Source: Stichopus chloronotus
Taxonomy: Eukaryota; Echinodermata; Holothuroidea; Aspidochirotida; Stichopodidae
Length of the DNA stretch: 64,000 bases
Reading direction: 5' to 3'
Assembly (NCBI GenBank): GCA_021234535.1
Contig: CM037848.1
Span: 13,001,944 to 13,065,943, forward strand
The notes under the pieces were generated by a model. The model was not told the origin of the DNA. It saw only the letters and a list, made by a program, of their open reading frames with translations, and did not search any database. The translations under genes were made by a program, and so were the position numbers. Shown in pieces: positions 25,701-34,400 of this stretch; the first letter of the stretch is position 1; the number at the start of each line of letters is the position of its first letter.

Positions 25701-28700
25701 TGCAAAGCCGATGAATTGTTACAATGATATCCCTTATGGGCTTTCTTCTTCACCGTTGGTGCTGTTGTTAAATTTTGGTAAACAAAGGTCATCTAGTGTT
25801 TGTAGTGATAACTGTTGTAAATTCTAGCCATCATGTCGGAGAAATATTGTATGCAATCAAGTGCAATCCTTTTTATCTTCAGAAATCCATTTTATTTTTA
25901 AAATAATGCTCTTTGTGGACCCTTGGCAATGACAGTCTGCCTTTTTGTGTTATTTTTATGGCCATTAAGGTCGCAAACCTTAATGTAGTAGAAGAGCTTT
26001 GCGGACATTCATCATAACACAGCAGTTTTTTCACCATACTCACAATATGCTGATACTGTTCTTGTTTTGATTTCCATGCTCCACAATGTATAAAGTACAA
26101 CGTAATTTGTAGGCGTTTATTTAATTGTTCTCAAGGATAAATTAAGAACACTCCAGATGAAAAAAGTCTCTACGAAATATATTGAGCATACCCAGCTAGC
26201 AGAAAATCTGGGACCCATCTGGGCTTCAACTGGGCAAGATGGTGCCCATATGAACGGCATGGGTGGGCTTTGTGTTGGCCATATGGTCTATTTTTTCATC
26301 ATTTTATCCATATGGGAACCAGATGGTTTCATCTGGAATAAGTGGAAAATTTCCAATCCTACATAGGTCTTTATCCGATTCAAACGACAGCTGGATCCCG
26401 TATGGACAATCTGGATTCCAGTTATTTTATCTGGAATCATATGGCTTGTGCATCTGGATCACATATGTAAGCCCAGTTATACCCATCTGATGCTCATTCT
26501 GGGTACATTCGTGATGATGTTCATTAACATTGTATTGATTAACAACCAAATCTAGTGATTTATGGTCTTGAAACGAACGTTGTTGTAAAACAATGTTTAA
26601 AGACTTTGCAGGTGAAAGCCAAACCTCGTTGCATTTACGCCTCCTTTTCTGGAAGAGCTACTCATAGGAAGTATATATTTGATTATTACTTCCCAGATGC
26701 ACCGGACAGGCGAACACGATCGGTCCTGGTGGGTGCAACTCCTGTCGCACTGCTAGAGTTAGTAGTGATGGAAGCGCAGTGGTAAGATCAGTCAGCTTTA
26801 GCCGATAAGTGTCTTAAGCATTATTGGTTCCAACAAAGGGATCTATGTAATCAGATTTTTGTGAGTGTGTGTGTATGTGTCTCATAGTGAAAATCAGTGC
26901 CTTGTTGTCTGGTGGAGGCCAAACGTCATCAAGGGTCACGGAGAGGGTTAAAACCAACTGGAAAAAATTGCTAACAAACTATCTCAAGGAAGGAAGCTTG
27001 AACAGATTTCATATTTATATGTGGATGCGTTATGATAAGCATAAAAAAGCTTTTTATTGAGGTCAAATGTCATCTGGGGTCCCAGGTGTCAAAATCTGAA
27101 AACATTGTTAGTATGATACACAAAGTAGAACAATTAGGTAGATCTATTCTTGGTATATGAATGTATTCCTGTTTGTGAATTTTTTTTTTTTTTGTTGATG
27201 ATGATGATGCTAAAAAACGTTGTTAACATGATAAATCAAGTTAGGAAGCTTGGGAAGATTTAGTGGTTAGACTGTGAATGCGTTTTAATTGTAACGTAAA
27301 GACGTAAATCCTATCGTTTTGGGTGCAGATCAAAGATCATCTGCGGCGTTAACCCTGAAGAGTTTGTTAAGGCTTGTCAAGGCAGGAAGTTTGGATGGAT
27401 TTCCTACTTGTATATGGGTTCTGGCAAGAAGATCCTACTTTGTTTAATGCGGGTCAAAGATTATGTAGGGCTACTGGAATCAGATCCTGTTGTTTTTGGT
27501 TTAGATGAAAGATCATCTGTGGTCACAGAGCATATACTGAAAACCTGGTGAACATGACCTCTCCAAGATGAAATTGCTTTGCTAAAAAGTAAAACAAAAT
27601 CGTTTTCCGTCTTCAATTTTCTATGGTCACCACAACTTAAGATTTTTCTCAATGATCAGAAATATAGCTCAAGAAACCCAGCCAGTTGATGTCTAATTGA
27701 CCGTGTTCTGATATGCTACCTATTAGACATAAACATGTTTCCGTAACCTTTATTTCAGTGACAATTGAGAATTTTACATGCTCTTAGGTTTTGTTTTCAA
27801 AGAACGTATTTTTTTACAAATATTGTGAAATAATGTGAAACCAGTAATGAAGTTATTAAAAGATTACAAGCATACGCCAAACAAAGAAATGCTGACACTG
27901 TGTAACAATCCAAGTAATCACTTTTGCATATTCATCAAGCTTTGCAATGCCATATTTCGAAAACGGTAATCGATAAAAACACAATTTGAACCGATTTCTA
28001 TTTAGGGTTCCACTCTACAACTTAAAAAACCAAATAGTTTCCCACATGCTTTTTAAACAACCTGATAAGTGGATTTCATACCTGGTATGTAGATGAGTAC
28101 TGGGAAGAAGATAAATCCAGTGAGATGATAATTCCTACTACTTTTGGTGGGGTCAAGTATCATCTGTTACGCTAGCAACTGCTAGAAAACTCTGTTAACA
28201 CGACATCTCAGGGTGTTACCATAGGATAGGTTTGATACTTGGTTTGTGGATGCGGTGTTGTAAGAAGATAGTAACTACTTTTTATAGGGATATGGTGGTT
28301 TGTTGCAACCATAGTTACGTAAGTAAGTGCTATCTGAATTGTGAAGTATGGAAGACGTTCAAAATAGCCGGGCAGCGGGGAGACTGTCTTATTGATAACA
28401 AGGGTGGAGACTTGGCCAGCTCAGATATACAATTGTCATTTTTGGGGGGATGAAAAGTTCGTCTGGAGAGTGTTGACGAAAGTTTGTACAGAAGGATGGT
28501 AGTAAGTATATAGGCCGAAAGACATTCTAAATATTTCGAAAAACCTTCTTTCTTTGTAAGTTGAAATTGCCACAGTGAGGACTACGGGGAAACCGGAAGG
28601 ATTAACTAAAGTCAGTGAACGATTTGTGATCCATTTTGTTCTCCGTTAGAGGGTGCGTATTGATCACTGAAAATGAGGAAGACACTCTGCTGGGGGAGAG

Positions 28701-29086
28701 AATTTATTTCACTGTATAACACATTGCAGAACAGACGTCAGAAATATTTTTCAGTTTCAGTAAATGTTTATCGACGTTTCCTCTCTCAGACCACTTGTGT
28801 GAGTAGATGTCCTGCGAGCCGTCCTCATCTGACTGACCAGGGAGTTTGCCTGGCCCTGGAAGACGAAAATCTCCCGACCACTCGACCTGTCCAAGGTATT
28901 TTATGCTCTCGTTTTTGGAATTGGTTGGTCTTCGTTTCTCTAGGTACAACAAGAACCAAGCATGACATTCAAACTAACAACTTTGCTCATTGTGTATATT
29001 TACATTTAATGATAAGAAAAATTTGCCAGATAACCAAAAGAGTTCATCAAAATCACGTTCTTCTTGCGAGTCATTCCTGTAGCTAA
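3207..29086 (+). CDS. Copy A: ErbB/EGFR-like ectodomain gene without kinase
   Basis: Proposed exons: 3207-3309, 8735-9086, 10388-10526, 11344-11412, 11596-11714, 12813-12954, 13574-13681, 15313-15430, 18830-18994, 19939-20144, 20897-21041, 23859-23951, 24647-24785, 26697-26781 and 28790-29086. Every boundary is GT-AG and neighbouring phases agree, except where single extra bases break the frame in exons 2, 3 and 12. The product would have a signal peptide, L domain 1, furin-like region, L domain 2 and a second cysteine-rich region: ErbB domains I-IV, about 758 residues if the three insertions are errors and exon 15 is terminal. An insulin receptor would have fibronectin III domains after L2, so ErbB fits better. 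No transmembrane or kinase exon was found. As an ectodomain it would be secreted or surface-bound and could bind EGF-type ligands or other receptors; that role is inferred. It could be functional, a pseudogene, or intact but misassembled. Confidence 0.75.
5455..5745 (+). repeat. Dispersed repeat, inverted partner at 53,930-54,215
   Basis: This ~290-bp block matches the reverse complement of 53930-54215. Shared stretches include gtttctcacaga, ttgttgctcaaca, gttcacccaaactttt and ttttgaggagatgaagct. Identity looks like roughly 70 percent by eye. I did not see clear terminal inverted repeats, so the class is unknown. Confidence 0.7.
6283..6900. repeat. Diverged ~70-bp satellite array, about 8 units
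   Basis: The word atagcat or a close variant recurs at about 6354, 6429, 6496, 6569, 6634, 6707, 6779 and 6857. Between occurrences the sequence alternates between an aacatagcatagcac-type and an aaatatagcatagcattttaggacat-type flank, so pairs form a higher-order unit of about 140-150 bp. The words ccagatgacat and gcaagtgttaca recur in step. Confidence 0.8.
8735..9086 (+). CDS. Copy A exon 2: receptor L domain 1, one-base insertion
   Basis: Acceptor ttttcag|CTTGC joins exon 1 in phase 1. Encoded motifs include NNCxx-type spacing ([13 protein letters not shown]), [17 protein letters not shown] and [11 protein letters not shown], all typical of ErbB L1. After HALYV one extra A (gtc-a-gct, about 9020) shifts the frame. 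The family frame then resumes with [13 protein letters not shown] up to the donor AATG|GTGAGT. The exon is 352 nt; 351 would keep phase 1. Confidence 0.85.
10388..10526 (+). CDS. Copy A exon 3: end of L domain 1, one-base insertion
   Basis: Encodes [19 protein letters not shown], matching the ErbB 'NPALCNVESIQW' region. Read from phase 1 the start gives EIIRG, but the rest is readable only one base later, so there is one extra base near 10401-10405. At 139 nt it is one longer than exon 3 of copy B (138 nt, in frame). Donor ACA|GTAAGT. Confidence 0.8.
11344..11412 (+). CDS. Copy A exon 4: furin-like domain start
   Basis: Encodes [20 protein letters not shown] in phase 1 to phase 1, the canonical first module of the ErbB furin-like region (C-x3-C-x3-G-x-C-W-G-x-G-P). 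Acceptor ttcgag, donor TAC|GTAAGT. Its 69 nt match exon 4 of copy B. Confidence 0.85.
11596..11714 (+). CDS. Copy A exon 5: furin-like modules
   Basis: Encodes C-x3[22 protein letters not shown] followed by GCF, a cysteine ladder like ErbB domain II (compare human GKSPSDCCHNQCAAGC). Phase 1 in, phase 0 out. The 119 nt equal exon 5 of copy B. Confidence 0.85.
12813..12954 (+). CDS. Copy A exon 6: furin-like modules
   Basis: Starts [16 protein letters not shown] after tcctcag, then a YIYNPETF stretch and ends FRCLDQCP, as in ErbB 'CRKFRDEATCKDTCPP...YNP' regions. Phase 0 in, phase 1 out at CCAG|GTACCT. The 142 nt equal exon 6 of copy B. Confidence 0.85.
13574..13681 (+). CDS. Copy A exon 7: end of furin-like domain II
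   Basis: Encodes [13 protein letters not shown] then [13 protein letters not shown], matching the ErbB 'CVRACGAD...C.KCEGPC' boundary before L2. Phase 1 to 1, 108 nt, acceptor tttcag, donor AAAG|GTACGT. A poly-C run follows in the intron at 13732-13748. Confidence 0.85.
15313..15430 (+). CDS. Copy A exon 8: start of receptor L domain 2
   Basis: Encodes [20 protein letters not shown], equivalent to ErbB 'FKNCTSISGDLHILPVAF' at the start of domain III. Phase 1 in, phase 2 out at AGCGG|GTAAGG. The 118 nt equal exon 8 of copy B. Confidence 0.85.
15646..15865. repeat. 112-bp tandem duplication
   Basis: Two almost identical copies (15646-15757 and 15758-15865) start gtgttagggcactttagccc and end gttgaaggaggta. 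They differ at only a few bases, so the duplication is recent. It lies in copy A intron 8, which is about three times longer than its copy B counterpart (3.4 against 1.2 kb). Confidence 0.9.
18830..18994 (+). CDS. Copy A exon 9: receptor L domain 2
   Basis: Encodes [20 protein letters not shown] then [16 protein letters not shown], which fits ErbB domain III ('LKTVKEITGFLLIQAWP... NLEIIRGR'). Phase 2 in, phase 2 out at ACAA|GTAGGT. The 165 nt equal exon 9 of copy B. Confidence 0.9.
19303..19834. repeat. Compound microsatellite (TA)n, (CGCT)n, (CT)n
   Basis: A TA tract with tatacatata variants runs from 19303 to about 19517. Then come ctcg/cgct tetranucleotide runs to about 19740 and ct-rich runs to 19834. 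It ends roughly 100 bp before the acceptor of exon A10. A 331-codon open frame across it is an artefact of the repeat, except for its last part, which is the exon A10 frame. Copy B intron 9 has no such tract. Confidence 0.95.
19939..20144 (+). CDS. Copy A exon 10: end of L domain 2
   Basis: Encodes [20 protein letters not shown] then [12 protein letters not shown], equivalent to ErbB 'L.[26 protein letters not shown]'. It ends with DC before TGTG|GTAAGT. Phase 2 in, phase 1 out; 206 nt against 197 in copy B, three codons longer. Confidence 0.85.
20897..21041 (+). CDS. Copy A exon 11: domain IV start
   Basis: Encodes [20 protein letters not shown] then CVKCANAQY...TCLSDC, as in ErbB '[22 protein letters not shown]'. 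Acceptor aaattag, donor TACAA|GTGAGT, phase 1 in, phase 2 out. The 145 nt equal exon 11 of copy B. Confidence 0.85.
21070..21860. repeat. Intronic array of ~130-150-bp units with AGGTCAAAGGTCA
   Basis: Copy A intron 11 repeats a phrase of the form: tatctcaag-agg, gaacttcaaagttggtatgtt, agtagatgatccctattgttttt, then gaggtcaaaggtcatttga. The core aggtcaaaggtca is at 21538-21550 and 21815-21827, and gggtcaaaggtca at 21670-21682. Weaker relatives occur at 26900-28200, near 41760-41850, 43000-43070, 44690, 50770 and 51870-52160, so this is a dispersed family with local tandem growth. Confidence 0.75.
23859..23951 (+). CDS. Copy A exon 12: domain IV, one-base insertion
   Basis: From phase 2 it reads [14 protein letters not shown]. 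Then one extra T (aag-t-att, about 23903) shifts the frame, and the family frame continues [17 protein letters not shown] to GCCG|GTGAGT. As written, the shifted frame hits TGA within the exon. Copy B lacks the T at the same point. Confidence 0.75.
24647..24785 (+). CDS. Copy A exon 13: domain IV modules
   Basis: Encodes DDCTALV...[15 protein letters not shown], then [18 protein letters not shown], matching ErbB 'C.ACKHFKDGPFCV..CP'. I chose the acceptor attcag|ACGAC because it gives phase 1 and restores G-D-D-C after exon 12. An upstream acceptor gaacag|CATTC at 24639/24640 would give phase 0. Donor GGCGG|GTAAAT, phase 2 out. Copy B has no equivalent exon at this site. Confidence 0.75.
26190..26505. 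repeat. CCCATCTGGG / CCATATGG repeat block
   Basis: Dense short variants of ccatctggg, ccatatgg and tctggatc in both orientations fill this block (gggacccatctgggcttc, tgcccatatgaac, atatgggaaccagatggt). Related blocks lie at 50880-51060 and 51664-51830 in copy B, with the shared phrase tcaactgggcaaggtggtgcc. Confidence 0.8.
26697..26781 (+). CDS. Copy A exon 14: domain IV module
   Basis: Acceptor tcccag, phase 2 in, phase 0 out at GCAGTG|GTAAGA. Encodes [20 protein letters not shown], joining exon 13 as HPSCAGGCTGQ and exon 15 as [12 protein letters not shown]. Both joins keep the frame and the cysteine spacing, which is the main support for this short exon. Confidence 0.7.
28790..29086 (+). 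CDS. Copy A exon 15: last recognised exon, internally deleted
   Basis: Encodes [20 protein letters not shown] then jumps straight to [13 protein letters not shown]. Copy B has 213 bp (71 codons) between the same points, holding further cysteine modules. Translation to the stop at 29084-29086 is one option. A donor CAAG|GTATTT at about 28896 is another, but I found no downstream exon. The true 3' end is uncertain. Confidence 0.55.
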   Translation, partial: TTCVSRCPASRPHLTDQGVCLALEDENLPTTRPVQGILCSRFWNWLVFVSLGTTRTKHDIQTNNFAHCVYLHLMIRKICQITKRVHQNHVLLASHSCS

Positions 29087-31330
29087 GCAGGTCAGCTTCA
29101 ACTCTAATAGTCACGCTCAACAAAATTCTACATTGTGGGTTGCAGTCTTATGCAACATTTGATTGAAAGAATTTCAAACAGGAATACATTGATGCAAAGG
29201 ATTAAATCAAAAGCCTGGCTGTAGTCAGAAGCACGATGAATTTGTTCTATGATTAACTCCAATCCCACCATGTCTTGCACTCTTTCGTGTATTGACCACT
29301 TCACTGCAAGGATTAAAAATGCATTTCTTCTCTCTGTGATGTTGTGTTTAGTTAAGTTATATGGCGTGATGTTAATTTTGTTGTTCATAATTGGTATTAT
29401 TAACATTGTATAGTCATGGGGGGGGGGGGGCTGGGATTTATTTCTGTTTTGCTCTAGTATCACAGAGTATCCAAGAAATGCTTAGCCTATCATTTCAAGG
29501 ACTGCTTAGCTCACCATTTTTATGACAATTTATTTCAGTAAATATTGCAAGGATGTAAATAGTCGCAGCATATACCAAAACTCATCAGAACACCATATTG
29601 TATTATTTGTGAAGATATTAGTTTTATCATAATCCCAGAAGAGAATAGTCCAACAGCTCTTTAATTTGTTGTAACTCTAAAAACACTCCTCGTATCCCTT
29701 TTGTGTCGTATGCAAGTTATGTATATTTAGATACCCTATTTAGTGCAGAGGAAAACTGGCCTCACCTTCAACCATTTAGTTCTGAACGGAAAAAGCGCCA
29801 TTTTTCAAACTAGACTGCAATTTAAGAAGCAGCAAGTGCATATGAAATGTATCATTAGTTATTCATAAATATCAGCTGAGTAAGCTTTTTTACAACTCAA
29901 CATCACACTCAAATTTGCAACTTTTTTTGTTTTGATCAAAATTGTAACCTTTGTTATCATGATGATGTACCTGCTTCGATCTGTGTGTGTGCTTATGGCG
30001 CCTTGCTTGTAAACACGAGATCCCTAAAACAGAAGGAAGACTGATGTCATACTTGGAGTGTTTATGAATAATATCACTTGCAAATACTTTACTGTTTTTG
30101 GTGTAGGCTAGGGTCACCTGAGGTCAGCAAAATAGCAACTCTGAAAAGCTTATAAACGCAAAAGTTTAAGAATGTAACACCTAGCGTCGATCTTACATAT
30201 CGTATGTTGATGGACCATATTCTATACAAGCCCTCTGATGGTTTTGGTTGAAGTGAAGAAATGAGTGAAGTTAAGAAGAGATCAAACTGTGAGAACCTTG
30301 CAAAAAAATCAAAATGCACGCTTGGGCTGATTTTATCTGTAGTATTTATGTAATTCATATTACGTAAAAGACTTAGTTGTCTTAGTTTCACGGCTACTAT
30401 GTTTTCTGATCCAACGTGAATCAAATCATAACTCAGAGTTCTACAGAGACTAACACACTTGATAAGAAAGAAAATCAAATGTCATTTGTTTCCTTCGAGA
30501 AAATATTTAAGACGTTAGCAAGACAGGTGAATAAAAATTCACAGGCAAACATTTGAAGAACATTTTTAAAACGTTTTACAAATGACATTTCATGTTTTTT
30601 TTTTAAACTATATGTTTGCTGACCTATCACAGGAAAAATCATGGACAGGTAAGTGGTTGCGATTCTTGGAAAGACAGTGCCTAGTTTCCATTGCCTCTTC
30701 CAGCGAAAGCGGATTACGATTTCGATGGTGCAAAGGCTCTGCGTGAGTTGTCTCTTGCTCGTGGGCGTCAGAGTCAGAGTTCAGACTGTATTCAAAGAAA
30801 TGATAAAAAACAAGGCAACAGAAGGGAGATGAAAACAACAATTGAAAGAACTGACGTGTTCAGTCTGGAGGGAAAGACACTAAATATAAGTATTATTTGG
30901 AATTACTTGACGTCAAATAAAGTAGGATATGAGCACCAAAAACAAAAATGTATACCCCGAACATGTTTTCTTTATACCCTAGAGTGTCATACGCACATTC
31001 TAAGGTGACAGCGTATCTAAAGAGTAAATAATTTACTGTCAGTCGGAATCTCGTTTAAAAGCTTCAATAACATTTAAAAACGGATACTTTGGTCGGTACA
31101 TCTTAGATTTGAGACAACCGGAGAATAGGATTTCAGACTGTATTCAAAGAAAGAACAACAAACAAGACAACAACAGCCTCGAGACGAAAACAAACAATTG
31201 AAAGAACTGACGTAGTCTGGAGGAAAAGACACTAAAAATAAGTAATATTTGGAATTACTTGACGTCAAATAAAGTAGGAAAACAAAAAAAATAATATATA
31301 CTCTTAGATGTGAAATAACCGGAGAACAGG
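29087..31330. other. Gap between copies A and B
   Basis: The first ~300 bp (to about 29,400) still match DNA after exon B15, marking the 3' part of the duplicated block. The rest has no recognised gene. It contains poly-G at 29419-29431 and, near the end, a 352-bp-spaced direct duplication just upstream of copy B. Confidence 0.6.
30780..31279. repeat. 150-bp direct duplication upstream of copy B
   Basis: 30780-30928 and 31132-31279 share cagactgtattcaaaga, caattgaaagaactgacgt, gtctggagg-aaagacacta and tacttgacgtcaaataaagt. The phrase agacaaccggagaatagg before the second copy resembles aaataaccggagaacagg just before the copy B ATG and aaataaccgaagaaaaag before the copy A ATG. The probable 5' UTR/promoter region is therefore partly duplicated. 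Confidence 0.75.
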
Positions 31331-31436
31331 ATGTCGTGTACGAAAGAAGTGAAAATGGATTGGAGAATCCTCCTCGCTTTCCTTTTCTTTCTTGGTGGGA
31401 CTGCTTATGGAGGGGTGAATGACAACAGAGCTAAAG
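31331..31436 (+). CDS. Copy B exon 1: signal peptide, donor mutated
   Basis: The ATG at 31331 (a second in-frame ATG is at codon 9) precedes WRILLAFLFFLGGTAYGG, matching the copy A signal peptide. Phase 1 requires splicing after GCTAAAG, but the next bases are ATAAGT instead of GTAAGT. Either the donor is lost, another donor is used (a weak GTTTGG lies at 31441), or base 31437 is miscalled. Confidence 0.65.
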
Positions 31437-34400
31437 ATAAGTTTGGACAGGCGGCGGACTCAAAAAGTGCTTATTAAATTGAAAAAAAAAGTAACTAAAT
31501 TTTGATAGATCTGCTCAGAGTAGTGTAACTTTGCAACAAGAAAAAAAAAAATTAACCGTCCGGTGCTCACAATGTACACATTGAGGAATTATCAAACAAA
31601 ACGACGGACACTCTTCCATAGCCATCTGTACTAATGAACAACGCATTAGTTTTAATTGAATCAAGTTTCACGCACTGTACATATATTCAACTTAGTCTAA
31701 CGTCTGTGCACAATTTCAAGACGTAAAGAAATTTTTGGTGTACATGTACTTAATAAATAAGTAAATGTATTAAAAAAATGAATGGATAAATAACTATAAC
31801 AGGTAGCCTCGTTCCAGTGAATGTCAGAGAAAAATATTAATTAATTTCTATTACTATACATAGTTCTGGGACAAAGGTTGGTAATAGAAATGACATATAA
31901 ATCTTGAGCATGCAGAATTTTGGACTGGAATTTGGAAGTTTGAAATATTATCGGCTACTCTGCTTGTAGGTTTTTAAAGGAAATGAGATAAGATGCATGG
32001 GTTATAAACTTGATTTTTTTTTATTTTCGTCTGATAACTGGTAAGACTAAAAACTTATTAGACTGATTTGTGGAGACCTCCCTCCCATCAGTTAGCGCAT
32101 ATCCTGCTAGGAAGTTTTGATAACAATACTTGAAAAAATCACAGGAAATGCTACTTCGCTTGCCTATTTTCAAATTTCACTCGAATAGGGACATCGCCAA
32201 TTTAAATGATTTTCACCACATATTACCACACGTCTGCAATAGGACATATCGGACGTGTGTCTAGGACTTTCAGCTAGGGAGATCTTGCATGAGGACGATA
32301 CTCTTTTGAGGCACGCAGCTTGGACAGGGCTAATAGGAAAAATCCTAAGGACAGACCTAAGAGGAGCGCCACTATCAGTTGGCTTAGGGCGTCCAAGAAA
32401 ATTTTGGCTTTTCAAATCCTTACATATGGCCGGAAACGGCACTTCCCGGGTGATCTAAGCTGCATGTATACCCAGATTTTACTAGGGATTTCAAGTCTGC
32501 AATTTCGCAATTAATGAAGAAAACATTAATTCATGAAAGAATGGCAGTAAGTCATTTGGGTTGCTTTTACGTAGAATATTTGCACCTATTAAATCGCGTT
32601 TGGGCGACCTCGAGTTAACCTTCTGCGCTTAAATATCATGACCAAATCGTAATGTATCATATTTAAAAAAAATCACACACATGCAGTTACGCTAATGCAA
32701 TGGAGAACTCTGTAGGTGAACCCTGGGAATGCACTGTGTCCACACTGCGGAATTTAGATGAAGAAATACAAAATGTGAACATAACTTCTTCATTTCAGAA
32801 AGTTGTCTTTTTAATTTCTAATGCCCTGAATGGGAAACAGCATGCACGGAGGAGAAAGTTTCTTGGAGCAGAACCAAATCGTTCCTGTTGCAGCCTATAT
32901 TGAATGACAGCGTGGAATACTATCCGATTTCATCGTTATCAACTAATACATTTTATGTCCAGGGCATTTTTCAGGGTCAGTGAAAAATCATTACAGGTTG
33001 ATAACTGAGCAGGTCCAGTCACTACGGTGTCGCAAAGGGACTTAGGAATGCAGTCAAATGACTGGCTTTCTGGATTAAGGAATATCATACAACATTGATA
33101 TCATACAACATGTTCAGTTTTAGTTCCTTCACGTTCATTTTTGTGTGAAAAGCAACGCAACTTTTAAACAATTAAGGTGTACACTGTTAAAGTTACATAC
33201 TATGCAGTGTAGGCCCTATAGTGAAAGACGCGTTTATGGCTATGACCTTGGCAGATGATCATGCTGAAGAGAACTCGGTACTGGTACTTAATTTCTTCGG
33301 CATTCACTGTAAATTGTTTACAACACCTTTGACACACCTGTGATCTAAGTAACCCCGGTGGCATATTCTAAAAATAGCATGATAAATGGCGCTCATATAT
33401 AAACACTATTCTACTGAAACCATGCAAATATTGAGCCAGTCGTCAAAGGTATATGTTGGTATCATACCATAGTCCAAACTAACCCACAAACAGTGAGAAA
33501 ATGTTTACATGTGTTGCTTGTGAAGGTTGGAATTTTGGTTAACCCAATGCAATGTGCAATAAAGTGCATAGAACGCCTAGCCACGCATGTCTGTAATACT
33601 TATTTTAACTGTCAAATTCCTGTACACTCCTCGCCTCCAGCTATTTCAACTTCCCTTGGGCCCTCCGCTAATTCGGCAAATAGCAAGTTGGCCCGCAACC
33701 CCCAAAGGTTGCCAATCCCGACCAAGAACAACAACTGTCCTTTTTTAAAGCCTGATAAGTAGCGACGAATGTGTTACTTCCCACTTGAGAAATTGCATTT
33801 CTGTATTGTCTCGGTCAGGCAAACTCAGTAACTTAGTACTTTCAACAGCTAAAAAACGGCCTATATACCACTATCACAGCCAGTCTATCCGCAACTACCC
33901 AAAAAGAGTTTCCCTCTCTTACATATTATGCATGACGTTTTGGGACGTCATGTTGTTTTGAATGCTAATGAACTAAAGAGGTGATTTTTCAAGCATCTCA
34001 TTATTTAGAAATTATCGAAGAATTACAATAATGAAAAGTATTTGCCAAAACATAAAAAAAATACTGCTGGTGGCCACTTCGGTGAGCAAGGATGTGTAAA
34101 AGTAGGAATTTGACCCTTCTGTCGCTTCCTTCTAAGAGATGAATTTCTTCTTCTGTTGTGTACCTGTAGCTTTTGTTCTGTTGTGTAGGCTGGACGTCCT
34201 TTCGCAAGTGCTTTTAGTTTGAGGAACCAACCTGTTTTGATGGTAGTAATCTCAATTAAAGGCTGGAAGGCATGATTTTATCGCTGGCCACATTGTTTTG
34301 AGGCCTCCGCCTCGCTACAGAGGGACCATATCGAACTTAAGGGTTCCAGAACCTCCGATTGATTGTTGCAGTTGCAAATGTGTCTATGTTTGCATGAGAA

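Noticed and set aside
32170..32514. Possible end of a non-LTR retrotransposon reverse transcriptase (GRPRK-like stretch)
   Set aside because: Only a five-residue resemblance in one of several overlapping frames; no catalytic motif or neighbouring support.
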